Assembly (NCBI GenBank): GCA_963624605.1
Contig: CAVFQD010000012.1
Coordinates: 1 to 37,947, forward strand
Direction of reading: 5' to 3'
Length of the DNA stretch: 37,947 bases
Source of the DNA: Fimenecus sp963624605
Lineage (GTDB): Bacteria; Bacillota; Clostridia; Oscillospirales; Acutalibacteraceae
Below are positions 30,521-37,491 of the stretch, piece after piece. A program made the position numbers and the translations under genes. Each line of letters begins with the position of its first letter. Position 1 is the stretch's first letter. The notes beneath the pieces were generated by a model. The model did no database searches. It saw nothing but the letters and a program-made list of their open reading frames with translations, and was not told the DNA's origin.

Positions 30521-31045
30521 ATGAACATTACCATCGTCGGCAGAAAATGCACACCGAGAGAATCTTTCAAAGAAAGGGCAGAGCTGAAGCTTCGCAAGGT
30601 TGAAAAGTTTTTCGGACCGGATTCAACTGCAAAGATAACTGCAACGGTTGAAAAAAACATCAAAATTGTTGAGATAACGCTGACCAAAGGCGGTTTTATA
30701 TTCAGAGCGCAGGAACGCTCGCAGGATCTTGAGGACGCACTTGACGCTTGCGTTGATTCGCTTATCAGACAGATAAGAAAGAATAAGACAAAGCTTGAAA
30801 AGAAAATTCATGAGGCTTCATTTGACGAAGTGTTCAATGCGGACGTTGATGAAGAGACGGATTTTGACATTGTAAGAACAAAATCGGTAATCTTAAAGCC
30901 CGAAACGGTTGACGAAGCGGTTTTGCAGATGAATATGCTCGGACATCAGTTCTATATGTTCCGAAACGCCGAAACTGACGACATAAATGTTGTTTACAAG
31001 AGAAAGGACGGCGGCTACGGACTTATAGAGCCGACCGAAGAATAA
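30521..31045 (+). CDS. hpf: Ribosome hibernation promoting factor, long form
   Basis: Long-form HPF (174 residues) that dimerises idle 70S ribosomes into 100S particles. The N-terminal HPF/RaiA domain (1-100, MNITIVGRKCTPRESFKERAELKLRKVEKFF and ACVDSLIRQIRKNKTKL) binds the 30S decoding region. A linker follows. The C-terminal dimerisation domain (about 120-174) has IVRTKSVILKPETVDEAVLQMNMLGHQFYMFRNAETDDINVVYKRKDGGYGLIEP, the standard block. It is monocistronic with its own promoter and a strong terminator. Confidence 0.96.
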   Translation: MNITIVGRKCTPRESFKERAELKLRKVEKFFGPDSTAKITATVEKNIKIVEITLTKGGFIFRAQERSQDLEDALDACVDSLIRQIRKNKTKLEKKIHEASFDEVFNADVDEETDFDIVRTKSVILKPETVDEAVLQMNMLGHQFYMFRNAETDDINVVYKRKDGGYGLIEPTEE

Positions 31046-31075
31046 TTCAAAGCCCGTAAACACAAATAAATAACT

Positions 31076-31111
31076 GCGGCGGCAGAGACGAAAATCTCTG
31101 CCGCCGCTTTT
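31076..31111 (+). terminator. Intrinsic terminator of hpf
   Basis: A 13-bp perfect GC-rich stem GCGGCGGCAGAGA/TCTCTGCCGCCGC with a 6-base loop is followed by TTTTG. Confidence 0.92.
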
Positions 31112-31122
31112 GTGCATAAAAA

Positions 31123-31150
31123 TAACGGGACAGCATTTGCCGTCCCGTTA
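31123..31150 (-). terminator. Intrinsic terminator of pnp
   Basis: Arms TAACGGGAC and GTCCCGTTA (9 bp) lie 15 bases beyond the pnp stop on the minus strand and are followed there by TTTTTATG. Confidence 0.85.
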
Positions 31151-31164
31151 AGTCGAATTTGTTA

Positions 31165-33363
31165 TTATCTTCTGTGGAAGTTGTTTCTTCTTCCGTCTCT
31201 TCTGTTATCTCTTCTCGGAGCTCTTTCCGTAAGCTCGTTTTCGGGAGTAAGACCCTCAACCTCTATAAGAGCCTCGCGGCGTGAGAAATTGAGTCTGCCC
31301 TGCTCGTCCTTAGGAAGAACCTTTACGATGATTTCGTCGCCGACATTGACAACATCCTCAACCTTTTCGGTTCTCTTGACATCAAGGTGGCTGATGTGAA
31401 CCATACCCTCAACGCCGGGAACGATTTCAACGAATGCGCCGAAGCTCATAAGACGGGTAACAACACCCTTATAGATTGCGCCCTCCTCGGGACCGTTTGC
31501 GATTGTCTCAACAATGAAGATTGCTTTCTTTGCATTGTCAAGGTCAATAGCAGAAACAAATACCTGACCTTCATCGTTGACATCAACCTTGCAGTCGCAC
31601 TCTGCACAGATTTTCTGGATAACCTTGCCCTGCTTACCGATAACCTCGCCGATCTTTTCGGGGTCAATCTTTGTTGTAAGCATCTTCGGAGCCCATTTCG
31701 AAAGCTCTGCTCTCGGCTCTGAAATAACGGGAAGCATAATATCGTCAAGTATATATTCTCTTGCCTTGTGCGTTTTTGCAAAGGCTTCCTTGATGATTGC
31801 GGGAGTAAGTCCGTGAACCTTGAGGTCCATCTGGATTGCCGTGATACCCTTCTTTGTACCTGCAACCTTGAAGTCCATATCGCCGTAGAAGTCCTCAAGA
31901 CCCTGAATGTCTACCATTGTCATAAAGTCACCGTAAACACCCTCGTCCCCCGTGATAAGACCGCAGGAAATACCTGCAACGGGAGCCTTAATCGGAACGC
32001 CTGCAGCCATAAGAGCAAGCGTCGAACCGCAGATTGAGCCCTGTGATGTGGAGCCGTTTGAGGAGAGAACCTCGGAAACAACGCGGATTGTATAGGGGAA
32101 TTCTTCAACTGACGGAAGAACGGGGATAAGAGCCTTTTCCGCAAGTGCGCCGTGGCCGATTTCTCTTCTGCCGGGGCCTCTTGACGGCTTTGTCTCGCCT
32201 ACCGAGTATGACGGGAAGTTGTAGTGATGGATATATCTCTTTTCTTTCTGCTCATCAAGACCGTCAAGCTGCTGTGCGTCGCTCATTGAACCGAGCGTTG
32301 CAACGGAAAGAACCTGTGTTTGACCTCTTGTGAACATACCCGAGCCGTGAGCTCTTGCAAGGAGATCGATTTCAGCGTTAAGCGGACGGATTTCGTCAAT
32401 GCCTCTGCCGTCAACTCTCTTGTGCTCGTCCTTAAGCCATGAGCGTACAACATGCTTCTGAACAAGGTACATAATCTCGTCAATCTTTGCTTCGTTGCCC
32501 TCAAACTGTTCGTCATACTTTTCGTGAACAGCCGCATAGATGGGGAGGAGAGCCTCGTCGCGAACAAGCTTGTCGTCCGTATCAAGTGCTTTCTTGACAT
32601 CTTCAACGCAGAAGTCTTCGATTTCCTTGAATATAACGGGGTCGGGGTCGGATGACTCATAAGCGAACTTGGGCTTGCCTACCTCGTCAACGATGCCCTG
32701 AATGAATTTAACGATTTTTTTATTTTCCTCATGACCTGCCATAATGCAGTCGAACATAAGGTCGTCGGGGATTTCGTTACCGCCCGCCTCAATCATAGCG
32801 ACAAGGTCTGCCGTAGAAGCAACGGTAAGGTTAAGGTCAGTCTTTGCTCTCTGCTCGAGAGTGGGGTTGATGACGATTTCGCCGTCAACAAGACCGACAT
32901 TTACGCCCGAGATAGGACCGTCCCACGGAATATCGGAAATTGCGATAGCGGCGGAAACACCGATCATCGCTGCGATTTCGGGGCTGCAATCGGGGTCAAC
33001 CGACATAACGGTGGCAACAACGGTGCAGTCGTTACGAAGATCCTTCGGGAAAAGCGGACGGATAGGTCTGTCGATACATCTTGAAGTAAGGATAGCCTTT
33101 TCGCTTGCCTTGCCCTCTCTTCTCTGGAATGAGCCGGGGATTTTGCCTACCGAGTACATTTTCTCCTCGTAGTCAACGGAAAGCGGGAAGAAGTCGACGC
33201 CCTCACGGGGCTTTGCCGAAGCGGTAACGGTACAAAGTACATTTGTGTCGCCGTAACGAACCATAACAGCGGCGTTTGCAAGTCCTGCCATTTTGCCGGT
33301 TTCGATTGAAAGCTTTCTGCCGGCGAGTTCGGTTTCCCAAACCTTAAAGTTTTTGAAAAACAT
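31165..33363 (-). CDS. pnp: Polyribonucleotide nucleotidyltransferase (PNPase)
   Basis: A phosphorolytic 3'-5' exoribonuclease of mRNA decay, 732 residues. Two RNase PH domains (about 10-225 and 320-545, the second with YNFPSYSVGETKPSRGPGRREIGHG) flank a helical region. A KH domain (about 555-615, KIGEVIGKQGKVIQKICAECDCKVDV) and an S1 domain (about 625-692, GVVTRLMSFGAFVEIVPGVEGMVHISHL) follow. The last 20 residues are an Arg/Asn-rich tail (APRRDNRRDGRRNNFHRR). GAGAGG precedes the start. It lies downstream of rpsO, as in many bacteria, with a long leader carrying two hairpins. Confidence 0.97.
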   Translation of the reverse strand: MFFKNFKVWETELAGRKLSIETGKMAGLANAAVMVRYGDTNVLCTVTASAKPREGVDFFPLSVDYEEKMYSVGKIPGSFQRREGKASEKAILTSRCIDRPIRPLFPKDLRNDCTVVATVMSVDPDCSPEIAAMIGVSAAIAISDIPWDGPISGVNVGLVDGEIVINPTLEQRAKTDLNLTVASTADLVAMIEAGGNEIPDDLMFDCIMAGHEENKKIVKFIQGIVDEVGKPKFAYESSDPDPVIFKEIEDFCVEDVKKALDTDDKLVRDEALLPIYAAVHEKYDEQFEGNEAKIDEIMYLVQKHVVRSWLKDEHKRVDGRGIDEIRPLNAEIDLLARAHGSGMFTRGQTQVLSVATLGSMSDAQQLDGLDEQKEKRYIHHYNFPSYSVGETKPSRGPGRREIGHGALAEKALIPVLPSVEEFPYTIRVVSEVLSSNGSTSQGSICGSTLALMAAGVPIKAPVAGISCGLITGDEGVYGDFMTMVDIQGLEDFYGDMDFKVAGTKKGITAIQMDLKVHGLTPAIIKEAFAKTHKAREYILDDIMLPVISEPRAELSKWAPKMLTTKIDPEKIGEVIGKQGKVIQKICAECDCKVDVNDEGQVFVSAIDLDNAKKAIFIVETIANGPEEGAIYKGVVTRLMSFGAFVEIVPGVEGMVHISHLDVKRTEKVEDVVNVGDEIIVKVLPKDEQGRLNFSRREALIEVEGLTPENELTERAPRRDNRRDGRRNNFHRR

Positions 33364-33405
33364 GATTTTTAACCTCTCTTTTTATTCTTTCAAGGCTGAA
33401 ATCTG

Positions 33406-33455
33406 TTTAGCAATAAACACAACATTTGGTATCAAATGCTCTGTTTACCGCTAAA
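33406..33455 (-). promoter_or_regulatory. Structured pnp leader hairpin
   Basis: Three stems stack in perfect register: TTTAGC/GCTAAA (33406-33411 with 33450-33455), TAAACA/TGTTTA (33414-33419 with 33442-33447) and ATTTG/CAAAT (33424-33428 with 33433-33437). They are separated by symmetric 2x2 and 4x4 internal loops and capped by a 4-base loop. It ends 43 bases before the pnp start. In E. coli the pnp leader stem is cut by RNase III and used for PNPase autoregulation; a similar role here is inference. Confidence 0.6.
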
Positions 33456-33503
33456 TGCAAGGATTTCGCCCTGATAATTTACATCTCTGTAAAAGCAATT
33501 CAA

Positions 33504-33526
33504 GGCAAGCAGGAAACCTGCTTGCC
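33504..33526 (-). terminator. rpsO-pnp intergenic hairpin
   Basis: A 10-bp perfect stem GGCAAGCAGG/CCTGCTTGCC with a 3-base loop, 11 bases past the rpsO stop. On the minus strand it is followed by TTGAATTGCTTTT, a poor T-run, so it may attenuate rather than end transcription before pnp, or protect the rpsO 3' end. Confidence 0.65.
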
Positions 33527-33537
33527 CGAAAAGTGTC

Positions 33538-33801
33538 TTATTTACGAAGACCAAGCTTCTTAACGATAGCACGGTATCTTTCGATATCGACTTTCTGAAG
33601 GTAAGCAAGAAGGTTTCTTCTGTGACCTACCATCTTGTGAAGACCTCTTCTTGAGTGATGGTCCTTCTGATTTGTTCTGAGATGCTCTGTAAGGTCCTGA
33701 ATTCTCTTTGTAAGAACAGCAATCTGAACCTCGGGAGAACCTGTGTCGCCCTCGTGGATAGCATACTCAGCCATAATAGCCTGCTTCTCTGCCTGTGTCA
33801 T
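33538..33801 (-). CDS. rpsO: 30S ribosomal protein S15
   Basis: S15 (87 residues) binds 16S rRNA helices early in 30S assembly. The product begins MTQAEKQAIMAEYAIHEGDTGSPEVQIAVLTKRI and has the central DHHSRRGLHKMVGHRRNLLAYLQ signature and LGLRK end. ATG 33801 has GAGGTG 6 bases upstream; upstream codons in frame are not family-like. It is the first gene of an rpsO-pnp operon. Confidence 0.97.
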   Translation of the reverse strand: MTQAEKQAIMAEYAIHEGDTGSPEVQIAVLTKRIQDLTEHLRTNQKDHHSRRGLHKMVGHRRNLLAYLQKVDIERYRAIVKKLGLRK

Positions 33802-33911
33802 TTGTTTCACCTCATTAAAATTTATTTTGCCCCGCACACCACAGGATAAGGTCAGGTGAACACTTGAAAAACAAGTTTACGCCATATTCCGTGATGCCGA
33901 AATGCTAAAGT

Positions 33912-33940
33912 AGTATAACACATAGTGATTTATTTTGCAA
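33912..33940 (-). promoter_or_regulatory. Promoter of rpsO-pnp
   Basis: Read on the minus strand: TTGCAA (33940-33935), 17-base spacer, TATACT (33917-33912). The roughly 100-base leader before rpsO holds a short ACTTG/CAAGT hairpin (about 33863-33877), where an S15 autoregulatory fold would be expected, but I cannot confirm one. Confidence 0.75.
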
Positions 33941-34043
33941 GAGTTTTTTGGTTTTACCCGCCGACAAGTTTAAGACAATTTGTTTGTATGGGGCTTGTTT
34001 TTTAGTTAAATAGCCGAAATTTTCCGTTTTAACGGGCGCAAGG

Positions 34044-34070
34044 TTGAATTTGCATTAAAAATAGTATAAT
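34044..34070 (+). promoter_or_regulatory. Possible promoter of glgP
   Basis: A perfect -10 TATAAT (34065-34070) follows TTGAAT (34044-34049) at only 15 bases, 48 bases before the start codon. The short spacing makes the -35 assignment doubtful. Confidence 0.5.
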
Positions 34071-34117
34071 ATATATGAGTTGAAATTTAATTGCTTATAA
34101 ACTTTTGGAGGAATATA

Positions 34118-36694
34118 ATGAACTATTCGCTTACTAAAAAGAAAGCGAAAGAGCTTGTTGAGGCAAAGCTCTCTCACTTTATGGGAGTTAATCCCGAGGA
34201 GGCAACGGACGAACAGTACTACAAGGCAATCGCTCTTATCGTCCGTGATATGATGAGCGCGGGCAGAGCGGAATTTACCGCCGACGCCGAGAAAAAGGGA
34301 ACAAAAAGAGTTTATTACCTTTGCATGGAGTTCCTTATGGGCCGTTCGCTCAAAAACAATCTTTACAATCTTAATCTTACGGATGTTTTTGAAAGCGTCC
34401 TCAACGATTACGGCGTAAAGCTCGAAAACATATACGAATGTGAACCCGACGCAGGTCTCGGTAACGGCGGATTGGGCAGACTTGCCGCTTGCTATCTTGA
34501 CGGCCTTGCAACACAGGGCTATCCCGCAAGAGGTTATTCCATCCTTTACGAGGCGGGCATTTTCAAGCAGAAGCTTGTTGACGGCTGGCAGACAGAGCTC
34601 CCCGACTTCTGGCTTCCCGGCGGCGAGGTATGGCTTGTACCTCACGAGGAGAGCGCTCTGGAGGTTTGCTTTGAGGGCGAGGTGCGTGATTCATGGGAAA
34701 ATCAGTACCATCATGTTGAGCTTGTAAATTACAATCCCGTTAAGGCTGTGCCTTACGATATGTATGTTTCGGGTAAGGACGGCAAGGGTATTTCCGTGCT
34801 TCGTCTTTGGGCTGCAAAGGCTCCCGCTCTTGATATGACGCTCTTTAACCAGGGCGACTATATGAGAGCTATGGAAAGAAACGCTATGGCAGAGGTCATT
34901 TCAAAGGTTCTTTATCCTGCCGACAACCACCCCGAGGGCAAGTCGCTGAGACTCCGTCAGCAGTATTTCCTGGTTTCGGCGTCAATTCAGGATATTGTCC
35001 ACAAGCATCTCCGCACATACGGAACGCTTGACAATCTCCCCGAAAAAGTTGCAATTCACATCAACGATACACACCCGACCCTTGCAATTCCCGAGCTTAT
35101 GAGAATTATGCTTGATGAGTGCGGCTACGGTTGGGACGACGCATGGAACATTGTTACAAAGACCGTCGCTTATACAAACCACACCGTTATGAAAGAGGCT
35201 CTTGAGTGCTGGCCCGAGGACCTTTACAAGCGTCTTATGCCGAGAATTTGGCAGATTACCAAGGAAATCGACAACCGCTTCAGAAACTTTGTATGGCAGG
35301 CAACAAACAATGCGGACCAGGTTGAGAGAATGGCTGTTATGTCAAACGGCGTAGTCAGAATGGCTAACCTTTGCGTTGTAGGCTCTCACTCGGTAAACGG
35401 CGTTTCGGCTCTCCATTCGGAGATACTCAAGGAAACCGTATTCAGCGATTTCTATGCGCTCACACCGAGCAAGTTTAAGAATGTAACGAACGGTATCGCT
35501 CACAGGCGTTGGCTTTGCCAGTCGAACCCGAGGCTTACCGCTTATGCGCAGTCGCTTATCGGAGACGGCTTTGTCAGAAATGCCGATGAGCTTATCAATT
35601 TGCGTAAGCTTGCCGACGATAAAAAGGTGCTTGCGAAAATCGGCGAGATTAAGCACGACAACAAAAAGCAGTTTGCGGCTCATGTCAAGAAAGCGATGGG
35701 AATCGAGCTTGACCCCGATTCGATTTTCGATGTACAGGTTAAGCGTCTGCACGAATACAAGAGACAGAATCTCAATGCGTTGAATATCCTTGCGGATTAC
35801 CTTGAAATCAAGGACAATCCCGACGGCGAATTCACGCCTCACACATACATTTTCGGCGCAAAGGCGGCTTCGGGCTACTTTATGGCGAAGAAGATAATTT
35901 CCTTTATCTGTGCTCTCGGCGACCTTATTAACAACGACCCCGATGTCAAGGGCAGATTAAAGGTTGTATATCTTGAGGATTACAATGTAACAATGGCTGA
36001 AAAGCTTATGCCGGCGGCTGATGTTTCAGAGCAGATTTCTCTTGCCGGAACAGAGGCGAGCGGTACGGGCAATATGAAGCTTATGATAAACGGCGCAGTT
36101 ACTCTCGGAACAATGGACGGCGCAAATGTCGAAATTCACGACGCTGTCGGCGACGATAACATCATTATCTTCGGTATGAGCGCGCCCGAGGTTGATGAGC
36201 TCAAACGCCGCGGCTACAACCCGATGAGCTACTATAACAACAATGCGGAAATCAAGCGTGTTGTGGATTATATTGCGCAGAACGGAATTGCAGGCAAGCA
36301 GTTCCCCGAAATCGCAAACATCATAAACTACGACCCGTATATGGTTCTTGCGGACTTTGCCGATTACAGAAGAGCGCAGAAGCATATGGTTGAGCTTTAT
36401 AACGACAGTGAAAAGTGGAACAGAATGTCGCTTATGAATATTTCGGGCGCAGGCAGATTTGCCGCAGACCGTGCTATCAATGACTATGCAAGGGATATTT
36501 GGCACACCAAGTCGGCTTTTGAAAAGGAAACCAATCCCGAAAAGCCCGTTGCCGAAAAACCGGCTTCCAAAAAGCCCGCAGCAAAAAAGGCTGCGCAAAA
36601 GAAGCCTGCTGAGAAAAAAGCGGTAGAGAAAAAAACAGCTGACAAGAAAACAACCGATAAGAAATCGGCAGGCAAAAAGACGGCTAAGAAGTAA
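34118..36694 (+). CDS. glgP: Glycogen/starch alpha-glucan phosphorylase with lysine-rich tail
   Basis: A PLP-dependent GT35 phosphorylase releasing glucose 1-phosphate from alpha-1,4-glucans (858 residues). Family blocks: RVYYLCMEFLMGRSL (N-terminal), CEPDAGLGNGGLGRLAACYLDGLATQGYPARGY (about 107-139), HINDTHPTLAIPELMRI, FDVQVKRLHEYKRQNLN and the PLP-site EASGTGNMKLMINGAVTLGTMDGANVE (about 645-671) with the cofactor Lys in GNMK. The enzyme proper ends near residue 805; the last 53 residues are a tandem series of KK-containing pentapeptides (for example AEKKA, ADKKT) with about 20 Lys. ATG 34118 has GGAGG 6 bases upstream. It is monocistronic. Confidence 0.95.
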   Translation: MNYSLTKKKAKELVEAKLSHFMGVNPEEATDEQYYKAIALIVRDMMSAGRAEFTADAEKKGTKRVYYLCMEFLMGRSLKNNLYNLNLTDVFESVLNDYGVKLENIYECEPDAGLGNGGLGRLAACYLDGLATQGYPARGYSILYEAGIFKQKLVDGWQTELPDFWLPGGEVWLVPHEESALEVCFEGEVRDSWENQYHHVELVNYNPVKAVPYDMYVSGKDGKGISVLRLWAAKAPALDMTLFNQGDYMRAMERNAMAEVISKVLYPADNHPEGKSLRLRQQYFLVSASIQDIVHKHLRTYGTLDNLPEKVAIHINDTHPTLAIPELMRIMLDECGYGWDDAWNIVTKTVAYTNHTVMKEALECWPEDLYKRLMPRIWQITKEIDNRFRNFVWQATNNADQVERMAVMSNGVVRMANLCVVGSHSVNGVSALHSEILKETVFSDFYALTPSKFKNVTNGIAHRRWLCQSNPRLTAYAQSLIGDGFVRNADELINLRKLADDKKVLAKIGEIKHDNKKQFAAHVKKAMGIELDPDSIFDVQVKRLHEYKRQNLNALNILADYLEIKDNPDGEFTPHTYIFGAKAASGYFMAKKIISFICALGDLINNDPDVKGRLKVVYLEDYNVTMAEKLMPAADVSEQISLAGTEASGTGNMKLMINGAVTLGTMDGANVEIHDAVGDDNIIIFGMSAPEVDELKRRGYNPMSYYNNNAEIKRVVDYIAQNGIAGKQFPEIANIINYDPYMVLADFADYRRAQKHMVELYNDSEKWNRMSLMNISGAGRFAADRAINDYARDIWHTKSAFEKETNPEKPVAEKPASKKPAAKKAAQKKPAEKKAVEKKTADKKTTDKKSAGKKTAKK

Positions 36695-36723
36695 TTGAAA
36701 AGTTACAAAATAACACAAAAGCA

Positions 36724-36752
36724 AAGTACTCCTGTAAAAGGGGTGCTTTTTG
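36724..36752 (+). terminator. Terminator of glgP
   Basis: AAGTACTCC/GGGGTGCTT (9 bp, two G-U pairs, 7-base loop) is followed by TTTGTG. Flanking AACACAAAAG/CTTTTTGTGTT can extend the stem. Confidence 0.8.
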
Positions 36753-36835
36753 TGTTCAATGTGCTTTGTAGGCGCTCCAAGCCGCATTTGCAATCATAGG
36801 CTCCCTCTGACGGGCAAATTCATTTGATAGAAGCC

Positions 36836-36862
36836 GTAGAGACAGGGTTTGCCCCTGTCCGC
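36836..36862. repeat. Short palindromic repeat A, copy 1
   Basis: GTAGAGACAGGG-tttgc-CCCTGTCCGC, with a 7-bp stem. It is the first of four units sharing a GTAGGG(A)CAG...CTG(T)CCG frame within 600 bases. No coding function is seen. Confidence 0.7.
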
Positions 36863-37018
36863 AAATCCGCAAAAGTTGGTAGCGACAGCGAGCCGTCGTG
36901 AGGGCGTTTACAACCGAGCAGGCGAGCCGAGCGAGATTTTTGCGGAAAAGGAGGAGTTGCAAAGTGAGTGAGAAACAGCCAACGGCTGTTGTGAACGATA
37001 CGGAGCAAACGACGACGC
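36863..37018. repeat. Complex intergenic repeat block with nested inverted repeats
   Basis: A 156-base block bracketed by palindromic units A1 and A2. It contains inverted CCGCAAAA/TTTTGCGG (36867 and 36938) and AACAGCC-aac-GGCTGTT (36974-36990), plus internally repetitive GAGC/GCGAG words (AGCGAGCC, GGCGAGCCGAGCGAG). I recall similar GCGAGCCGAGCGAG-containing blocks as dispersed intergenic repeats in gut Clostridia. Frames across it give no credible protein. Confidence 0.55.
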
Positions 37019-37045
37019 CGTAGGGACAGCCCTTGCGGCTGTCCG
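37019..37045. repeat. Short palindromic repeat A, copy 2
   Basis: CGTAGGGACAGCC-cttgc-GGCTGTCCG, with an 8-bp stem. Same frame as copies 1, 3 and 4 but with compensating changes in the stem. Confidence 0.75.
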
Positions 37046-37058
37046 AAATAACCAATCC

Positions 37059-37085
37059 GGTAGGGCAGGGGCTTGCTCCTGCCGT
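37059..37085. repeat. Short palindromic repeat A, copy 3
   Basis: CGGTAGGGCAGGgGCTTGCtCCTGCCG. The stem GGCAGG/CCTGCC again shows covariation relative to copy 2. Confidence 0.75.
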
Positions 37086-37112
37086 TATTTTATATGGAAA
37101 TTCTTTAGAAGT

Positions 37113-37161
37113 CCGCTCCCTCTCCGAGGGAGCTGTTGAGCGTAGCGAAACTGAAGGAGTT
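37113..37161. repeat. Repeat B, copy 1
   Basis: GCTCCCTC-tccg-agGGAGC stem followed by TGTTGAGCG, TAGCGAAAC and TGAAGGAG. The same module order (stem, TGTTGAGCG, AGCGAAAC, GGAG) recurs in copy 2 at 37252. Confidence 0.7.
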
Positions 37162-37251
37162 AAATAGATTTCATCAAATTATAAAAATAACTGCCCCCTC
37201 GAAGACGGGGCGGAAGTACTAAGCAGATTTGATAAAAATGCTGACAGAACT

Positions 37252-37382
37252 AAGCCTCCCTTGTGTAAAGGGAGGTGTTGAGCGGAGCGAAACGGAGGGA
37301 TTGTAAGATTGTTTTTATATGATTTTATAACAATCCCTCAGTCGTCATAAATGACGACAGCTCTCTTTACACAAGGGAGCCT
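37252..37382. repeat. 130-bp inverted-repeat element (repeat B copies 2 and 3)
   Basis: A left copy (37252-37303) and an inverted, diverged right copy (37331-37382) face each other. Outer ends GCCTCCCTTGTGTAAAG and CTTTACACAAGGGAGCC are nearly complementary, and inner ends GAGGGATTGT and ACAATCCCTC are exactly complementary. The layout is that of a small MITE-like or REP-pair element able to form a cruciform or long hairpin. No target-site duplication was identified by eye. Confidence 0.65.
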
Positions 37383-37387
37383 ATATC

Positions 37388-37418
37388 GGACGGACAGGGA
37401 CGAGCCCTGTCCCTACGG
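37388..37418. repeat. Short palindromic repeat A, copy 4 (inverted)
   Basis: GGACGGACAGGG-acgag-CCCTGTCCCTACGG is the reverse-complement orientation of the copy 2 frame, with a stem of 7-8 bp around GACAGGG/CCCTGTC. Confidence 0.75.
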
Positions 37419-37438
37419 TTGCATATAAAAATTTCACA

Positions 37439-37465
37439 CCCCGAACGGAAAATTACCGTTCGGGG
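37439..37465 (-). terminator. Terminator of the SLH-domain gene
   Basis: A perfect 10-bp stem CCCCGAACGG/CCGTTCGGGG with a 7-base loop lies downstream of the minus-strand SLH gene, followed on that strand by TGTGAAATTTTTA. Confidence 0.8.
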
Positions 37466-37491
37466 CGTAAGTTTGTTGTTGATAATATCAA

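Noticed and set aside
29389..30687. A 432-codon minus-strand frame opposite ahcY and the hpf start
   Set aside because: It is a shadow of two clearly identified plus-strand genes. Its product is Cys/His/Leu-rich with no recognisable domain.
36756..37055. A 99-codon minus-strand frame (contains TTAVGCFSLTLQLLLFRKN)
   Set aside because: It is an open frame across the intergenic repeat block, with no ribosome-binding site and composition dictated by the repeats. Such frames are known as spurious annotations in repeat-rich genomes.
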